From: Ruegeria sp. A3M17
GTDB taxonomy: Bacteria > Pseudomonadota > Alphaproteobacteria > Rhodobacterales > Rhodobacteraceae
Assembly (NCBI RefSeq): GCF_003318255.1
Contig: NZ_QOCF01000014.1
Location: forward strand, 434,001-498,000
Reading direction: 5' to 3'
Length of the DNA: 64,000 nt
This document shows, one piece after another, positions 1-8,021 of this stretch. Numbering within the stretch: the stretch's first letter is position 1; every line of letters starts with the position of its first letter. Position numbers and translations under genes: made by a program. The notes beneath the pieces were generated by a model. It searched no databases. It saw only the letters and a list, made by a program, of their open reading frames with translations, and was not told the origin of the DNA.

Positions 1-214
1 GCCGTACCATATGAAATGAACAGTTCAGTTCAGTATTTCAAGATGCGCGGTGAACTAATCGGTTCATTTTTTTACATAGGGGTATTCAGAAATGAATGAT
101 CGGACAGGATTTATGGACCTTTGCCATGCGCTCAAGGGTGGATCAGCACCTTGGCGGCCTTGCGACCCGGCGACCAGACAGGTAAATGCCCCCTAACGCA
201 TATGAGGATATCCG

Positions 215-502
215 ATGTCGATTGACCAAAGCAACGCCGCCAAGGTGGCCAAACTGGCCCGGATCAAGGTCGAGGATGACGCGCTGCCTGCGCTGGCATC
301 CGAATTCAACACCATCCTTGGCTTCATCGAACAACTCAACGAGGTTGATGTCGAAGGTGTCGAACCGATGGTCTCGGTCGAGCCAATGCGCCTGAAACGT
401 CGCGAGGATGTGGTCACCGACGGCAACCAGCAAGGCAAGGTTCTGGCCAATGCCCCTGATGCGCGCGAAGGGTTCTTCGCTGTTCCCAAAGTTGTGGAGT
501 AA
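215..502 (+). CDS. gatC: Asp-tRNA(Asn)/Glu-tRNA(Gln) amidotransferase subunit C
   Basis: GatC is the small subunit of the GatCAB complex, which amidates misacylated Glu-tRNA(Gln) and Asp-tRNA(Asn) in the cytoplasm. The 95-residue product has the usual family length and the typical middle stretch FIEQLNEVDVEGVEPM, which wraps around GatA. The ATG is preceded by GAGGA at a good distance. Only three bases separate its stop from gatA, so the two are surely co-transcribed. No gatB is present in this window, so the third subunit must be encoded elsewhere. Identification is firm from sequence and context. Confidence 0.96.
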   Translation: MSIDQSNAAKVAKLARIKVEDDALPALASEFNTILGFIEQLNEVDVEGVEPMVSVEPMRLKRREDVVTDGNQQGKVLANAPDAREGFFAVPKVVE

Positions 503-505
503 GAC

Positions 506-1993
506 ATGAGCGATCTGAACAAACTGGGCCTGGCCGAAGCGCGCGACGCACTGCGCGCGGGCGACGTAACCTCTGTCGAGCTGACCGAATCCTGCCTGAA
601 GGCGATCGATGACGCCGACGCGCTGAACGCTTTTGTCCACAAAGCGCCAGAGATCGCGCTGGAGCGCGCCAAGGCGGCGGATGAGCGGATCAAAGCAGGC
701 GACGCACCGTCGATGTGCGGCCTGCCGATCGGCATCAAGGATCTGTTTTGCACCAAAGGCGTACCCTCGCAGGCGGCATCTAAAATCCTCGAAGGGTTCA
801 AGCCCGAATACGAATCTACTGTGTCTCAGCAACTGGCAGATTCTGGCGCGGTGATGCTGGGCAAGCTGAACATGGACGAATTCGCCATGGGCTCGTCCAA
901 CGAAACATCCGTTTACGGCAATGCGGTCAGCCCGTGGCGCCGCGGCAATGACGATGCGCAACTGACACCCGGTGGCTCGTCTGGTGGGTCGGCCTCGGCC
1001 GTTGCGGCAGATCTTTGTCTGGCTGCCACCGGTACCGATACCGGTGGTTCGATCCGCCAGCCTGCTGCATTTGTTGGCATCACTGGCATCAAGCCGACCT
1101 ATGGTCGTTGCTCGCGCTGGGGTATTGTGGCGTTTGCTTCGTCGTTGGATCAGGCCGGGCCGATGACCAAGAACGTGCGTGACGCTGCGATTATGCTCGA
1201 GACCATGTGTGGTCATGACCCCAAGGATTCGACCAGCACCGAACTGGCCGTGCCGAATTTTGAGGCGATGCTGACCGGCGATATCAAAGGCAAGAAGATC
1301 GGTATCCCCAAAGAATACCGCATGGACGGTATGCCTGCCGAGATCGAAAAGCTATGGGCCGAAGGCGCTGAGATGCTGAAAGCAGCAGGCGCCGAGATCG
1401 TCGATATTTCGCTGCCGCACACTAAGTATGCGCTGCCCGCATACTACGTGATTGCACCGGCCGAAGCGTCCTCGAACCTCGCCCGCTACGACGGTGTCCG
1501 CTATGGTCGCCGCGCGCAACTGGCGCAAGGCGATGGCATCACCGAGATGTACGAAAAGACCCGCGCTGAAGGCTTTGGCCACGAAGTGCAGCGCCGTGTC
1601 ATGATCGGCACTTATGTGCTGTCAGCAGGGTTCTATGATGCCTACTATAACCGCGCTCGCAAGGTGCGGACCCTGATCAAGAAAGACTTCGAAGATGTCT
1701 TCGCCGCAGGGATCGACGCGATTCTGACGCCTGCTACCCCGTCGGCGTCCTTCGGTCTGGGCGAAATGACCGAGGCGGATCCGGTGCAGATGTACCTCAA
1801 CGACGTCTTTACCGTGACAGTGAACCTTGCCGGCTTGCCGGGTATTTCTGTTCCCGCAGGTTTGGACCAACAGGGTTTGCCGCTGGGTCTGCAGCTGATC
1901 GGCCGTCCGTGGGAAGAAGGCGATTTGCTGAACACAGCTTATGCGTTGGAAAGTGCCGCCGGATTTGTGGCCAAGCCGGGCAAATGGTGGTAA
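506..1993 (+). CDS. gatA: Asp-tRNA(Asn)/Glu-tRNA(Gln) amidotransferase subunit A
   Basis: GatA is the glutaminase subunit of GatCAB; it releases ammonia from glutamine for transamidation of the tRNA-bound amino acid. At 495 residues it is full length. The amidase-signature triad is readable: Lys78 in PIGIKDLF, Ser158 in the Gly/Ser-rich segment [11 protein letters not shown], and Ser182 in [10 protein letters not shown], with the 24-residue spacing between the two serines seen in characterised GatA proteins. It follows gatC after three bases. Other amidases share the signature, but the gatC partner settles the call. Confidence 0.97.
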   Translation: MSDLNKLGLAEARDALRAGDVTSVELTESCLKAIDDADALNAFVHKAPEIALERAKAADERIKAGDAPSMCGLPIGIKDLFCTKGVPSQAASKILEGFKPEYESTVSQQLADSGAVMLGKLNMDEFAMGSSNETSVYGNAVSPWRRGNDDAQLTPGGSSGGSASAVAADLCLAATGTDTGGSIRQPAAFVGITGIKPTYGRCSRWGIVAFASSLDQAGPMTKNVRDAAIMLETMCGHDPKDSTSTELAVPNFEAMLTGDIKGKKIGIPKEYRMDGMPAEIEKLWAEGAEMLKAAGAEIVDISLPHTKYALPAYYVIAPAEASSNLARYDGVRYGRRAQLAQGDGITEMYEKTRAEGFGHEVQRRVMIGTYVLSAGFYDAYYNRARKVRTLIKKDFEDVFAAGIDAILTPATPSASFGLGEMTEADPVQMYLNDVFTVTVNLAGLPGISVPAGLDQQGLPLGLQLIGRPWEEGDLLNTAYALESAAGFVAKPGKWW

Positions 1994-2033
1994 TCCTCGG
2001 ATCAGGCAAGACCAGCTAAAACGGAGCAGCTGA

Positions 2034-2732
2034 ATGCGCTTTACGCTTCTGATCCCCGCAATCGGACTTGTGGCCGCCTGCAACACGGTGGCCCCGGTCC
2101 AGGGTACTGGATTTAACACGCCTCAATATCAGGCACAGCGCGAGGCCGCGCTGGCCGGGCCGGGCTACACCGGAAACCCTTTGGTCGGCCCTGCTGATGT
2201 GTCAGAACAACAACTCGGCGCGCCCGGCAGCATACCGGCCGGGGACAACGCTGATATCGCGTCGGCAACGGCAGCTGCCTTGGCCAACACGTCGGGGCAA
2301 AGCACTTTGACACAAGTGCCTTTGTCCGCCAACGGCAACACTGCGATCTCGGACGAACAGGATTTCGCGGCTGTATCGGGCCGCCGCACGATCGAAAACG
2401 ACGCGGCCCTGATCCAACAGAACCGCCAAACTTACGAAGTTGTCACCCCGACCGCTATACCGCAGCGTGGTACGGACGGCCAACCCAATATCGTACAATA
2501 TGCCCTGAGCACCTCGAATCCCGTCGGTACGCAGCTATACAGTCGCGCAGGCTTTAACCTCGAGGCCAAAGCCCAGCGGAACTGCGCCAAGTACCCGTCG
2601 CCCGACCAGGCCCAGATCGAGTTTCTGGCCAATGGCGGCCCACAGCGTGATCGCAACGGGCTTGACCCCGATGGAGACGGATACGCTTGTGGCTGGGACC
2701 CCAGTTCCTTCCGCAGTGCCGTCAACAACTGA
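2034..2732 (+). CDS. Lipoprotein with C-terminal excalibur-like calcium-binding motif
   Basis: The 232-residue product begins with a short hydrophobic signal ending in a lipobox (LVAAC, Cys16), so it is predicted to be lipid-anchored after Lol sorting. The middle is low-complexity, rich in Ala, Asn, Gln and Thr, with no recognisable fold. The last 25 residues carry DPDGDGYACGW (from about residue 211), an excalibur-like Asp-rich loop that in other proteins binds calcium. GGAG lies before the ATG. The stop overlaps the start region of the cell-wall amidase, so a shared envelope role is plausible. Precise function is unknown. Confidence 0.72.
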   Translation: MRFTLLIPAIGLVAACNTVAPVQGTGFNTPQYQAQREAALAGPGYTGNPLVGPADVSEQQLGAPGSIPAGDNADIASATAAALANTSGQSTLTQVPLSANGNTAISDEQDFAAVSGRRTIENDAALIQQNRQTYEVVTPTAIPQRGTDGQPNIVQYALSTSNPVGTQLYSRAGFNLEAKAQRNCAKYPSPDQAQIEFLANGGPQRDRNGLDPDGDGYACGWDPSSFRSAVNN

Positions 2733-3393
2733 CGCATTGGCGCCGATCTGGCACCCATCGCCCAACTTTGGGCCGCGTAGGGACGGGCTGAAGCCGTCCC
2801 TGATCGTATTGCACTATACGGCAATGAACAGCGCGCAAGAGGCGCTGGACAGGTTATGCGACCCCGTCCACGAAGTGTCTGCGCATTACCTGATCGGAAA
2901 TGATGGAACGCTCTGGCAGTTGCTGCTGGAAGAGGACCGCGCCTGGCACGCAGGCGCCGGAGAGTGGCACGGTCAGAGCGACATCAACTCCCGTTCGATC
3001 GGCATCGAACTGGACAACACCGGCAAACATCCATTCTCAGAACGGCAAATGCAACGGTTGGAGAAATTGTTGGACAAGATCATGCACCGTTGGACCATCC
3101 AGCCAAACGGCGTTATCGGCCATTCCGACATGGCACCCGGGCGAAAATTTGATCCCGGCCCGCGATTTGACTGGTTGCGGCTGGAGCGCAACGCGCTGGC
3201 CGCACCACGCGGATGCGGAGATTGCCAACAATATGTCTCACAGGCCCGGTTTCGAACCCTTGCTCAAGCGGCCGGTTTCAGCGCTGACATAGACGACGAA
3301 ACCCTGCTGAGCGCCGTCCGACTGCGATATCGCCCTTGGGGTGCAGGCCCGTTGCAACAGGCCGATTTCGCGCCCTTGACCACTCAAGCCTGA
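2716..3393 (+). CDS. N-acetylmuramoyl-L-alanine amidase (Amidase_2 / AmpD type)
   Basis: Zinc amidase that cleaves the bond between MurNAc and the peptide stem, in cell-wall turnover or recycling. Zinc-site residues are visible as His in LIVLHYTAM, His in VIGHSDMAPGRK and Asp in KFDPGPRFDW, as in AmpD/AmiD enzymes. The C-terminal third (after AAPRGCGDC) resembles a small peptidoglycan-binding tail. No signal peptide is evident, which favours a cytoplasmic AmpD-like role. The start is uncertain: GTG at 2716 gives about 225 residues and begins close to the domain, while ATG at 2671 would overlap the lipoprotein gene further. Downstream lies an intergenic repeat and rnpB. Confidence 0.88.
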   Translation: MPSTTDALAPIWHPSPNFGPRRDGLKPSLIVLHYTAMNSAQEALDRLCDPVHEVSAHYLIGNDGTLWQLLLEEDRAWHAGAGEWHGQSDINSRSIGIELDNTGKHPFSERQMQRLEKLLDKIMHRWTIQPNGVIGHSDMAPGRKFDPGPRFDWLRLERNALAAPRGCGDCQQYVSQARFRTLAQAAGFSADIDDETLLSAVRLRYRPWGAGPLQQADFAPLTTQA

Positions 3394-3399
3394 TCCGCT

Positions 3400-3463
3400 C
3401 TTCATCTGGCCAAAAATATCCCGGGGTTGAATTGGCCGCAGGCCAAGAAGGGCTGGCCCCTTC
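3400..3463 (+). repeat. Rhodobacteraceae-type intergenic element, copy 1
   Basis: After the amidase stop, the core CTTCATCTGGCC and AAAATATCCCGGGG is followed by two hairpins: TTGGCC/GGCCAA around GCA (3432-3446) and GAAGGG/CCCTTC (about 3447-3463). The same core with GC hairpins recurs in the other orientation at 35557-35619. From general familiarity, such elements end transcription units in this family. No transposase or target duplication is seen. Confidence 0.55.
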
Positions 3464-3483
3464 GCACGCTCTCCACTCTTGAC

Positions 3484-3912
3484 GCGGCCTGGCACAAGGC
3501 ATACCCACCGCTTGCGCGGAGGGCCGGATGGCCGCTGGGGTCGCAAGGCCCGAGAGGAAAGTCCGGACTCCACAAGACAACGGTGCCGGGTAACGCCCGG
3601 GCGGGGAAACCCGACGGAAAGCGCCACAGAAATCAGACCGCCCCGGATTTCGGTCAGGGGTAAGGGTGAAACGGTGGGGTAAGAGCCCACCGCGCCGCTG
3701 GCAACAGTGGCGGCACGGCAAGCCCCACCGGGAGCAATGCCAAATAGGGTCCCCGCGCGGGCAGGTCGGCGTCAGTCGAAACCGCCGCTAGGCACGTCCT
3801 GGCTAAGAGGGACCGGGTTGGCAGCTTGAGCCGCGCAGCAATGCACGGCCTAGAGGAATGGTCATCGAAGGGGGCAACCCCGGAACAAGATCCGGCTTAC
3901 AGGCCCTCCGCG
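3484..3912 (+). ncRNA. rnpB: RNase P RNA (M1 RNA, bacterial type A)
   Basis: Catalytic RNA of ribonuclease P, which matures tRNA 5' ends. The universally conserved 5' P4 segment GAGAGGAAAGTCCGGACTCC (about 3552-3571) and the 3' partner with AGAGGAATGGTCATCG (about 3852) and GATCCGGCTTACAGGCC (3889-3905) are both present and correctly ordered. The ends pair as helix P1: GGCCTG at 3486-3491 with CAGGCC at 3900-3905. The roughly 420-base span fits alphaproteobacterial rnpB. Exact termini are estimated from P1 pairing and may be off by several bases. Confidence 0.95.
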
Positions 3913-3923
3913 CATAATTCTGT

Positions 3924-4256
3924 TCATTTTCCGGGCGGCGTATAAGCCCCGGTCAGCTTGGCGGCCTTTTTGGCAATGGCGGAAAAGTCCTTTGCTGTCC
4001 AGGCGCGCACAGTTTCAACCTTTGTGGCCGCACCCGAGGCCGCGACAGCCATGCCAATAGCAACCGCATCGGTGCCGTCCGGCACCTCGGTGATGGCGAC
4101 AACGTCATTTTCGCCGGTCGTCATATAAAACGCCAGCAGCTTGCCCCCCACCTGTTTCAGCAGCTTCTTCACGGCCGTTGAGCGGTCCGTCGGCTTCTTC
4201 AGCATTCCTTTGACGCCATCCTGCGAGTAGGTCGCATAAGTAATGAAAATCGGCAT
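3924..4256 (-). CDS. GYD domain-containing protein
   Basis: A 110-residue protein of the GYD family, small ferredoxin-like alpha/beta proteins of unknown function. The family look is clear in the N-terminal FITYATYSQDGVKGM, the central LLAFYMTTGENDVVAI and the following ala-rich helix. The ATG is preceded by AAGGAG. It is the last gene of a leftward group after the DUF2182 membrane protein (67-base gap) and the DUF1326 protein, so it probably shares their promoter. The chemistry is not known. GYD proteins are dimeric alpha-beta barrels in related folds, so a small-molecule binding or sensing role is only a guess. Confidence 0.85.
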   Translation of the reverse strand: MPIFITYATYSQDGVKGMLKKPTDRSTAVKKLLKQVGGKLLAFYMTTGENDVVAITEVPDGTDAVAIGMAVAASGAATKVETVRAWTAKDFSAIAKKAAKLTGAYTPPGK

Positions 4257-4323
4257 ATGTCTTCTCCTTGTTTCAATGGTTGGAACGCTGAAATTGGCCG
4301 GTTCCGCGGCCTGGAAACGGGAT

Positions 4324-5166
4324 CTAAAAAATGCTCACAACGGCGTCCAGGACGACCCAGAAACCCACGGCAATCAAGGCCAAGCCAGTCAAAGTGGGCA
4401 ACCAGCGTGCGCCCGGCAGCAGCTTTTCCAAAGCCACGTAGACGGCAATTCCGGCAATCCAGTACAGATTCATGATCCCACCCACGAACAGCAACGCCAT
4501 CAAGGCCCAACAACAGCCAAGGCAGTACGCGCCATGCAACGCGCCGGTTCGGAACGCGCCATACGCTCCGGGCCTGTGATGATCGGCGATGAACCGGGCA
4601 GGGCTTTGACAATGCCGCAGACAGGCGGACTTGAGGTCCGACAGCTGATACGCGCCTGCCGCAATCAGGACGCAGCCAGCAAATGTTTTGGACCGGATTG
4701 TCATCATTGGACCATCGGACAGCCCGATGCTTTCCAGACCCCATTGCAACCCCGTCGCGGCAAGGCTGAACAAAGCCCAGGCGATCAGGTAGCCCGCGAG
4801 AAAGCAAAAGCTGAACTGCGCGGCCTTGTCACGTTCGGGTCCCGCACGCTTTATCGCCGAATACAGTAAGACCGCAGGTGCGGCGCTGGGGGTCATCATC
4901 GCGATCATCATGACCCACCACATCAGAAAGATCAGGATTACGTATTGCGGGCGCCAACCGGGCGCATCGCCCATTTGCATAGGCTCTCCGATCGGGCCCG
5001 CCATCGTGGTCATTTCGGTGGCCGTCATGTTCATGCCGATCCCGGCGATGGTGTACCAAGCTGCAACCAGAACAATCAGCGACACACCGGACAGCACGAT
5101 GACCCGTTCACGCCGCATAAGCCGCTCGACCGCCCCGGTGCGGGGCGGTGTGGGATGGGATGTCAT
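4324..5166 (-). CDS. DUF2182 domain integral membrane protein
   Basis: About 280 residues with roughly six to seven hydrophobic helices. The Met-rich, Trp-rich segment MWWVMMIAMMTPSAAP near residue 75 is the hallmark of the DUF2182 family (annotated as predicted metal-binding membrane proteins). Met, His and Cys residues near and between helices (such as RHCQSPARF and CLGCCWALM) could bind a soft metal, but this is inference. I chose the ATG at 5166, which has a GGGGGT Shine-Dalgarno and lies 13 bases after the DUF1326 stop. DUF1326 and DUF2182 neighbours are seen together in other genomes, to my knowledge without an assigned function. Confidence 0.88.
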   Translation of the reverse strand: MTSHPTPPRTGAVERLMRRERVIVLSGVSLIVLVAAWYTIAGIGMNMTATEMTTMAGPIGEPMQMGDAPGWRPQYVILIFLMWWVMMIAMMTPSAAPAVLLYSAIKRAGPERDKAAQFSFCFLAGYLIAWALFSLAATGLQWGLESIGLSDGPMMTIRSKTFAGCVLIAAGAYQLSDLKSACLRHCQSPARFIADHHRPGAYGAFRTGALHGAYCLGCCWALMALLFVGGIMNLYWIAGIAVYVALEKLLPGARWLPTLTGLALIAVGFWVVLDAVVSIF

Positions 5167-5179
5167 GATGACCCCCGGA

Positions 5180-5815
5180 TCAGGCGCCCAGGACACCGTG
5201 GCCCGAAATGTTCAGGTGGGCCAGATGAGCGTGCGTCGCGTCAAAGGTCAGGCTAATTTCGCCGCCATGTGTCTTGGCCGAGCCCGAGGCAGCTTCGGCG
5301 TGTCGGTATTCAAACCCGTTTGGCAGCTGAATTGACGCCCGGTGCGCCGCACCCGACACGATATGCGGAATCGGGCTGACTTCGACATCGAAGACGCCGT
5401 TCACCTTTGCAAACCCAGTGCGCTCGTTGCGGTCCCAGTTCAGCTCGATCGGAACGAAAAGCGTTTCATGCTTGGTCGGAGCCATCGCGCTGTAAACATA
5501 CCAGAACGTTGCCATTTCATCGGTATCTTCACCGGTCATGATGGCTTGCAGGGCCGCGCGCTGATCGGCGCTGGCGCTGGCATCTATGATCAGTTGCATC
5601 TGACCTTTGCCCTCATGGATCGGGCCAGGCCAATAGTACACCCCAGCCGCCCTCACGCCCGCCAGACCTGTGTCCCCATAGTGACCGCTTTCGATGTCGA
5701 ATACGACGACGGCCTCGCAATTGCCATGTGTCGGAAGTACGCTGAACTGGCAAGGACAACCGAAGTTGCAGTTACAGTTGGCCAGCTCTTCACCCTTAAT
5801 AGTCCATTCAGTCAT
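5180..5815 (-). CDS. DUF1326 domain-containing protein
   Basis: A 211-residue soluble protein of the DUF1326 family. Its N-terminus carries the conserved Cys cluster ANCNCNFGCPCQF (about residues 12-24), followed by a beta-rich domain. The five-Cys arrangement suggests metal or cluster binding or thiol chemistry, but no reaction is established. It is the first gene of a leftward operon with DUF2182 and GYD genes. An inverted repeat (5839-5859) lies about 24 bases upstream of its ATG and may be the operator. The call to family is secure; function is unknown. Confidence 0.9.
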   Translation of the reverse strand: MTEWTIKGEELANCNCNFGCPCQFSVLPTHGNCEAVVVFDIESGHYGDTGLAGVRAAGVYYWPGPIHEGKGQMQLIIDASASADQRAALQAIMTGEDTDEMATFWYVYSAMAPTKHETLFVPIELNWDRNERTGFAKVNGVFDVEVSPIPHIVSGAAHRASIQLPNGFEYRHAEAASGSAKTHGGEISLTFDATHAHLAHLNISGHGVLGA

Positions 5816-6131
5816 GATCCCCCCTAAACAAAATCAATCGTGCAAACCCTGCTTGCACGGTTGCTTGCCTGTTCATGGAGCCTCGAAGATCGAGCCGAAA
5901 ATTGGCTTCTTTGGATTGTTGATGGCGCGGTAAGTATCACATATTCGAATTTCTGACAAATTAGACATGCGGTTGTGCGGGAATACGCCTGCTATACGTT
6001 CACTTGGTGGAGCGAAGCCACCATTGGCCAGCTTTGCGCTAGCGTTGGGGCATCTGCTTCATCTGTGGATTTTTGAGTCGCTGAAATCTGCTATATTGCA
6101 AAAACGCATTTTGAATATTGGGAGGATTGTT
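5816..6131. other. Intergenic region between divergent DUF1326 and TerB-like genes
   Basis: No gene is visible in these 316 bases. They hold an inverted repeat at 5839-5859, short hairpins AGCC/GGCT (about 5890-5905) and GGTGG/CCACC (about 6004-6020), and an AT-rich stretch with TATATT at 6092-6097 that could be the -10 element of the rightward gene. Composition is more AT-rich than in the flanking genes, as expected of a divergent promoter region. Confidence 0.5.
5839..5859 (-). promoter_or_regulatory. Candidate operator of the DUF1326 operon
   Basis: Perfect seven-base arms CGTGCAA and TTGCACG with a seven-base spacer lie just upstream of the DUF1326 start on the minus strand. The absence of a T-run argues against a terminator. 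No regulator gene is adjacent, so the binding protein is unknown. Confidence 0.35.
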
Positions 6132-6836
6132 ATGAGTTTCATGAAGGCACTGGCTTCGGTCGCAGTTGGATTTGCCGCCGCAAAAGGCATGGAAAAATAC
6201 AAGCAGATGGGCGGAATGGCCGGCCTGCAGGACATGATGCAAGGCGCCGGGGGTGGCTTTGGCATGGACCAACTGGGCAAGATGGCAGAACAGTTTGGGA
6301 TGCCGGGGGGGGCCGGTGGGCTGCAAGAGATGATTGGAAAGCTTGGCATGGCCAATCCGGCCGGGGCCGCTGGTCTTGGTGGGTTGATGAATGCCATGCA
6401 GGGCGCCGCAAAGACAGGCAATCAGCAGACCGTCGACATGATGGATACGGTGTTCAAAGGCACCCCCGGGGGCGCGGCGATGGAGGAGCAAGCCAAGCTG
6501 ATGCTGCGCGCGATGATCCAGGCAGCCAAGGCGGACGGAGAGCTAGATGAGCAAGAGAAGGAAACCATTCTGGGCGAACTGGGTGATGACATCAGCGACG
6601 AAGAACGCGCCTTTGTCCAGGATCAGTTGAATGGCCCGATTGATGTGATCGGCCTGGCTGCTGATTCCGGTGCGCCATTGAAAGCACAGGTCTATGCCAC
6701 ATCTTTGGCGGCGATTCGTCTGGATAAACAGCGCGAGGCCTCTTACCTTGTTCAACTGGCCACCGCGTTGGGTTTATCTGATGCCGAACGCGACCAGATT
6801 CACACGTATATGGGCGCGCCGACCCTTTCGACCTAG
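6132..6836 (+). CDS. TerB-like (tellurite-resistance TerB family) protein
   Basis: The 234-residue product starts with a hydrophobic segment (ASVAVGFAAAKG), continues with a Gly/Met-rich low-complexity linker (about residues 25-110), and ends in a helical TerB-like domain that includes MIQAAKADGELDEQEKE, the acidic helix pair typical of the family. The ATG at 6132 has a strong GGGAGGA; an upstream in-frame start at 5967 lacks support and would add an unlikely extension. TerB-like domains occur in stress and membrane-linked proteins, but the specific role is unknown. A second TerB-like domain is fused to a J domain at 49411-50091. Confidence 0.72.
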   Translation: MSFMKALASVAVGFAAAKGMEKYKQMGGMAGLQDMMQGAGGGFGMDQLGKMAEQFGMPGGAGGLQEMIGKLGMANPAGAAGLGGLMNAMQGAAKTGNQQTVDMMDTVFKGTPGGAAMEEQAKLMLRAMIQAAKADGELDEQEKETILGELGDDISDEERAFVQDQLNGPIDVIGLAADSGAPLKAQVYATSLAAIRLDKQREASYLVQLATALGLSDAERDQIHTYMGAPTLST

Positions 6837-6962
6837 GCCTGATCCCTGATCAGCCGATCATGTGCCCAATTGCCCTTGACACGAGCCGTGCAAGGCGTAA
6901 AAGCGCACGCTCATAGGAATTCAACCGAAAGGCCCCTGCCTTTTCGGACGCAGGAGATAACC

Positions 6963-7130
6963 ATGGCGAAGCCGACGACAATCAAGATCCGTCTGAACTC
7001 GACCGCGGGCACGGGCCACTTCTACGTGACCAAAAAGAACGCTCGCACCATGACCGAGAAAATGACCGTTCGTAAATACGATCCGGTTGTTCGGAAACAT
7101 GTCGAGTACAAGGAAGGCAAGATCAAGTAA
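6963..7130 (+). CDS. rpmG: 50S ribosomal protein L33
   Basis: The 55-residue basic protein [20 protein letters not shown]... is bacterial L33, a component of the large ribosomal subunit near the E site. It lacks the paired CxxC zinc motifs and so is the zinc-independent (C-minus) form. A good Shine-Dalgarno (AGGAGA) precedes the ATG. It is followed after about 25 bases by a Rho-independent terminator, so it is probably transcribed alone from a promoter within 6837-6962. Confidence 0.97.
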   Translation: MAKPTTIKIRLNSTAGTGHFYVTKKNARTMTEKMTVRKYDPVVRKHVEYKEGKIK

Positions 7131-7155
7131 TCTGCCGTCCAGCTTGGACAGACTA

Positions 7156-7191
7156 GAAAAGGGTTTCGCTGATGCGGAACCCTTTTTCTTT
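7156..7191 (+). terminator. Rho-independent terminator of rpmG
   Basis: AAAAGGGTTTCGC and GCGGAACCCTTTTT form a near-perfect stem around TGAT, followed by a T-rich tail. It lies just after rpmG. Confidence 0.85.
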
Positions 7192-7339
7192 GTGTATGCG
7201 GCTGGGTGAAATGCCCGGGATCAGGAATTGGCCGTTGCAGTGACGCATCAGCGTAACGGCTATTCGGTTGGGCGGCGGGTTGCTTTTTGGAACCCCTTGG
7301 CAATACGCTTCAGCAAATCGTTCCAAAATGTTGGTCGCC

Positions 7340-7846
7340 ATGAAAAAAATCTTGTTATCCACAATCGCCGTATTCGCCCTTGCTGCTTGTGAAGACCCCT
7401 ATAACCGCTCGGGCGTTGGGTTCACGGGCATAGACGGTGAGCCACGGACCGTTTCAGATGTTCCAAGCGCGGTCGCCTTTCTTCCCGACGCGACGAACAT
7501 CCCTGCAGAACTTGCTGTGTTGCCTGCCATACCGGTCGTGACGGATCAGACCGAGACGGAAAAAGTAGCCCGCGTCGCGATCGACAACGGTGGGCGCAGC
7601 GACACAAATGCCGTCGTTCTGACAGGTTCGGACATGAACCTGTTCCTGAGCACCGTCAGCGTGAACGGCACTTTGTTCGGAGTGCTTCGAACCGCAAACA
7701 ACAGCACCCGTATAGACAACGACATCGGCGCAGCCTTTGGCCAAAATGCCGAGCAGTTTACCGGATGCCTGCCTGCGGGTGACGTGTTCCGCAAGGGATC
7801 GTCGACGCGCAGCTCTGGATTTGCGGTTGCTCTTAACTGCAGCTGA
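7340..7846 (+). CDS. Lipoprotein of unknown function
   Basis: A 168-residue product with a typical lipoprotein signal (MKKILLSTIAVFALAAC, Cys17). The mature part has no motif I recognise. The segment before a C-terminal Cys pair (GCLPAGDVFR and ALNCS) suggests one disulfide in the periplasm. An alternative ATG four codons upstream (7328) is possible; neither has a clear Shine-Dalgarno. It stands alone between two terminators. A surface or periplasmic role is likely, but nothing in the sequence names it. Confidence 0.7.
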   Translation: MKKILLSTIAVFALAACEDPYNRSGVGFTGIDGEPRTVSDVPSAVAFLPDATNIPAELAVLPAIPVVTDQTETEKVARVAIDNGGRSDTNAVVLTGSDMNLFLSTVSVNGTLFGVLRTANNSTRIDNDIGAAFGQNAEQFTGCLPAGDVFRKGSSTRSSGFAVALNCS

Positions 7847-7867
7847 TCGAACCATTCGGTTACGATA

Positions 7868-7908
7868 TAAAAGGCCTCCACCGTCTCGGTGGAGGCCTTT
7901 TTTGTTTT
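7868..7908 (+). terminator. Rho-independent terminator
   Basis: AAAGGCCTCCACC, loop GTCTC, GGTGGAGGCCTTTTTT: a long perfect stem with a T-run, just after the lipoprotein gene at 7340-7846. The A-run on the other side means it could also act on leftward transcripts. Confidence 0.88.
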
Positions 7909-7971
7909 AGCGTCACTAGTCTGCGCCGCCTGTTTGCTGGCGCGGGCAGGACGCCATTCAGCGGTGCAAAC

Positions 7972-8001
7972 AAAAAAGGCGGGCCTATCTGGCCCGCCTT
8001 T
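7972..8001 (-). terminator. Rho-independent terminator of the BI-1/YccA gene
   Basis: Read leftward, GGCGGGCC / GGCCCGCC arms (7978-7998) are followed by six T residues. It sits about 20 bases past the stop of the leftward gene at 8022. Confidence 0.85.
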
Positions 8002-8021
8002 GAAATCGAATTCCGGCTGTC

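Noticed and set aside
92-196. A 34-codon frame upstream of gatC
   Set aside because: No convincing ribosome-binding site or recognisable motif; it is as short as expected by chance.
143-1216. A 357-codon open frame on the minus strand
   Set aside because: It lies opposite gatC and gatA, whose product families are certain; the encoded sequence is rich in Arg, His and Gly, typical of antisense frames in GC-rich DNA.
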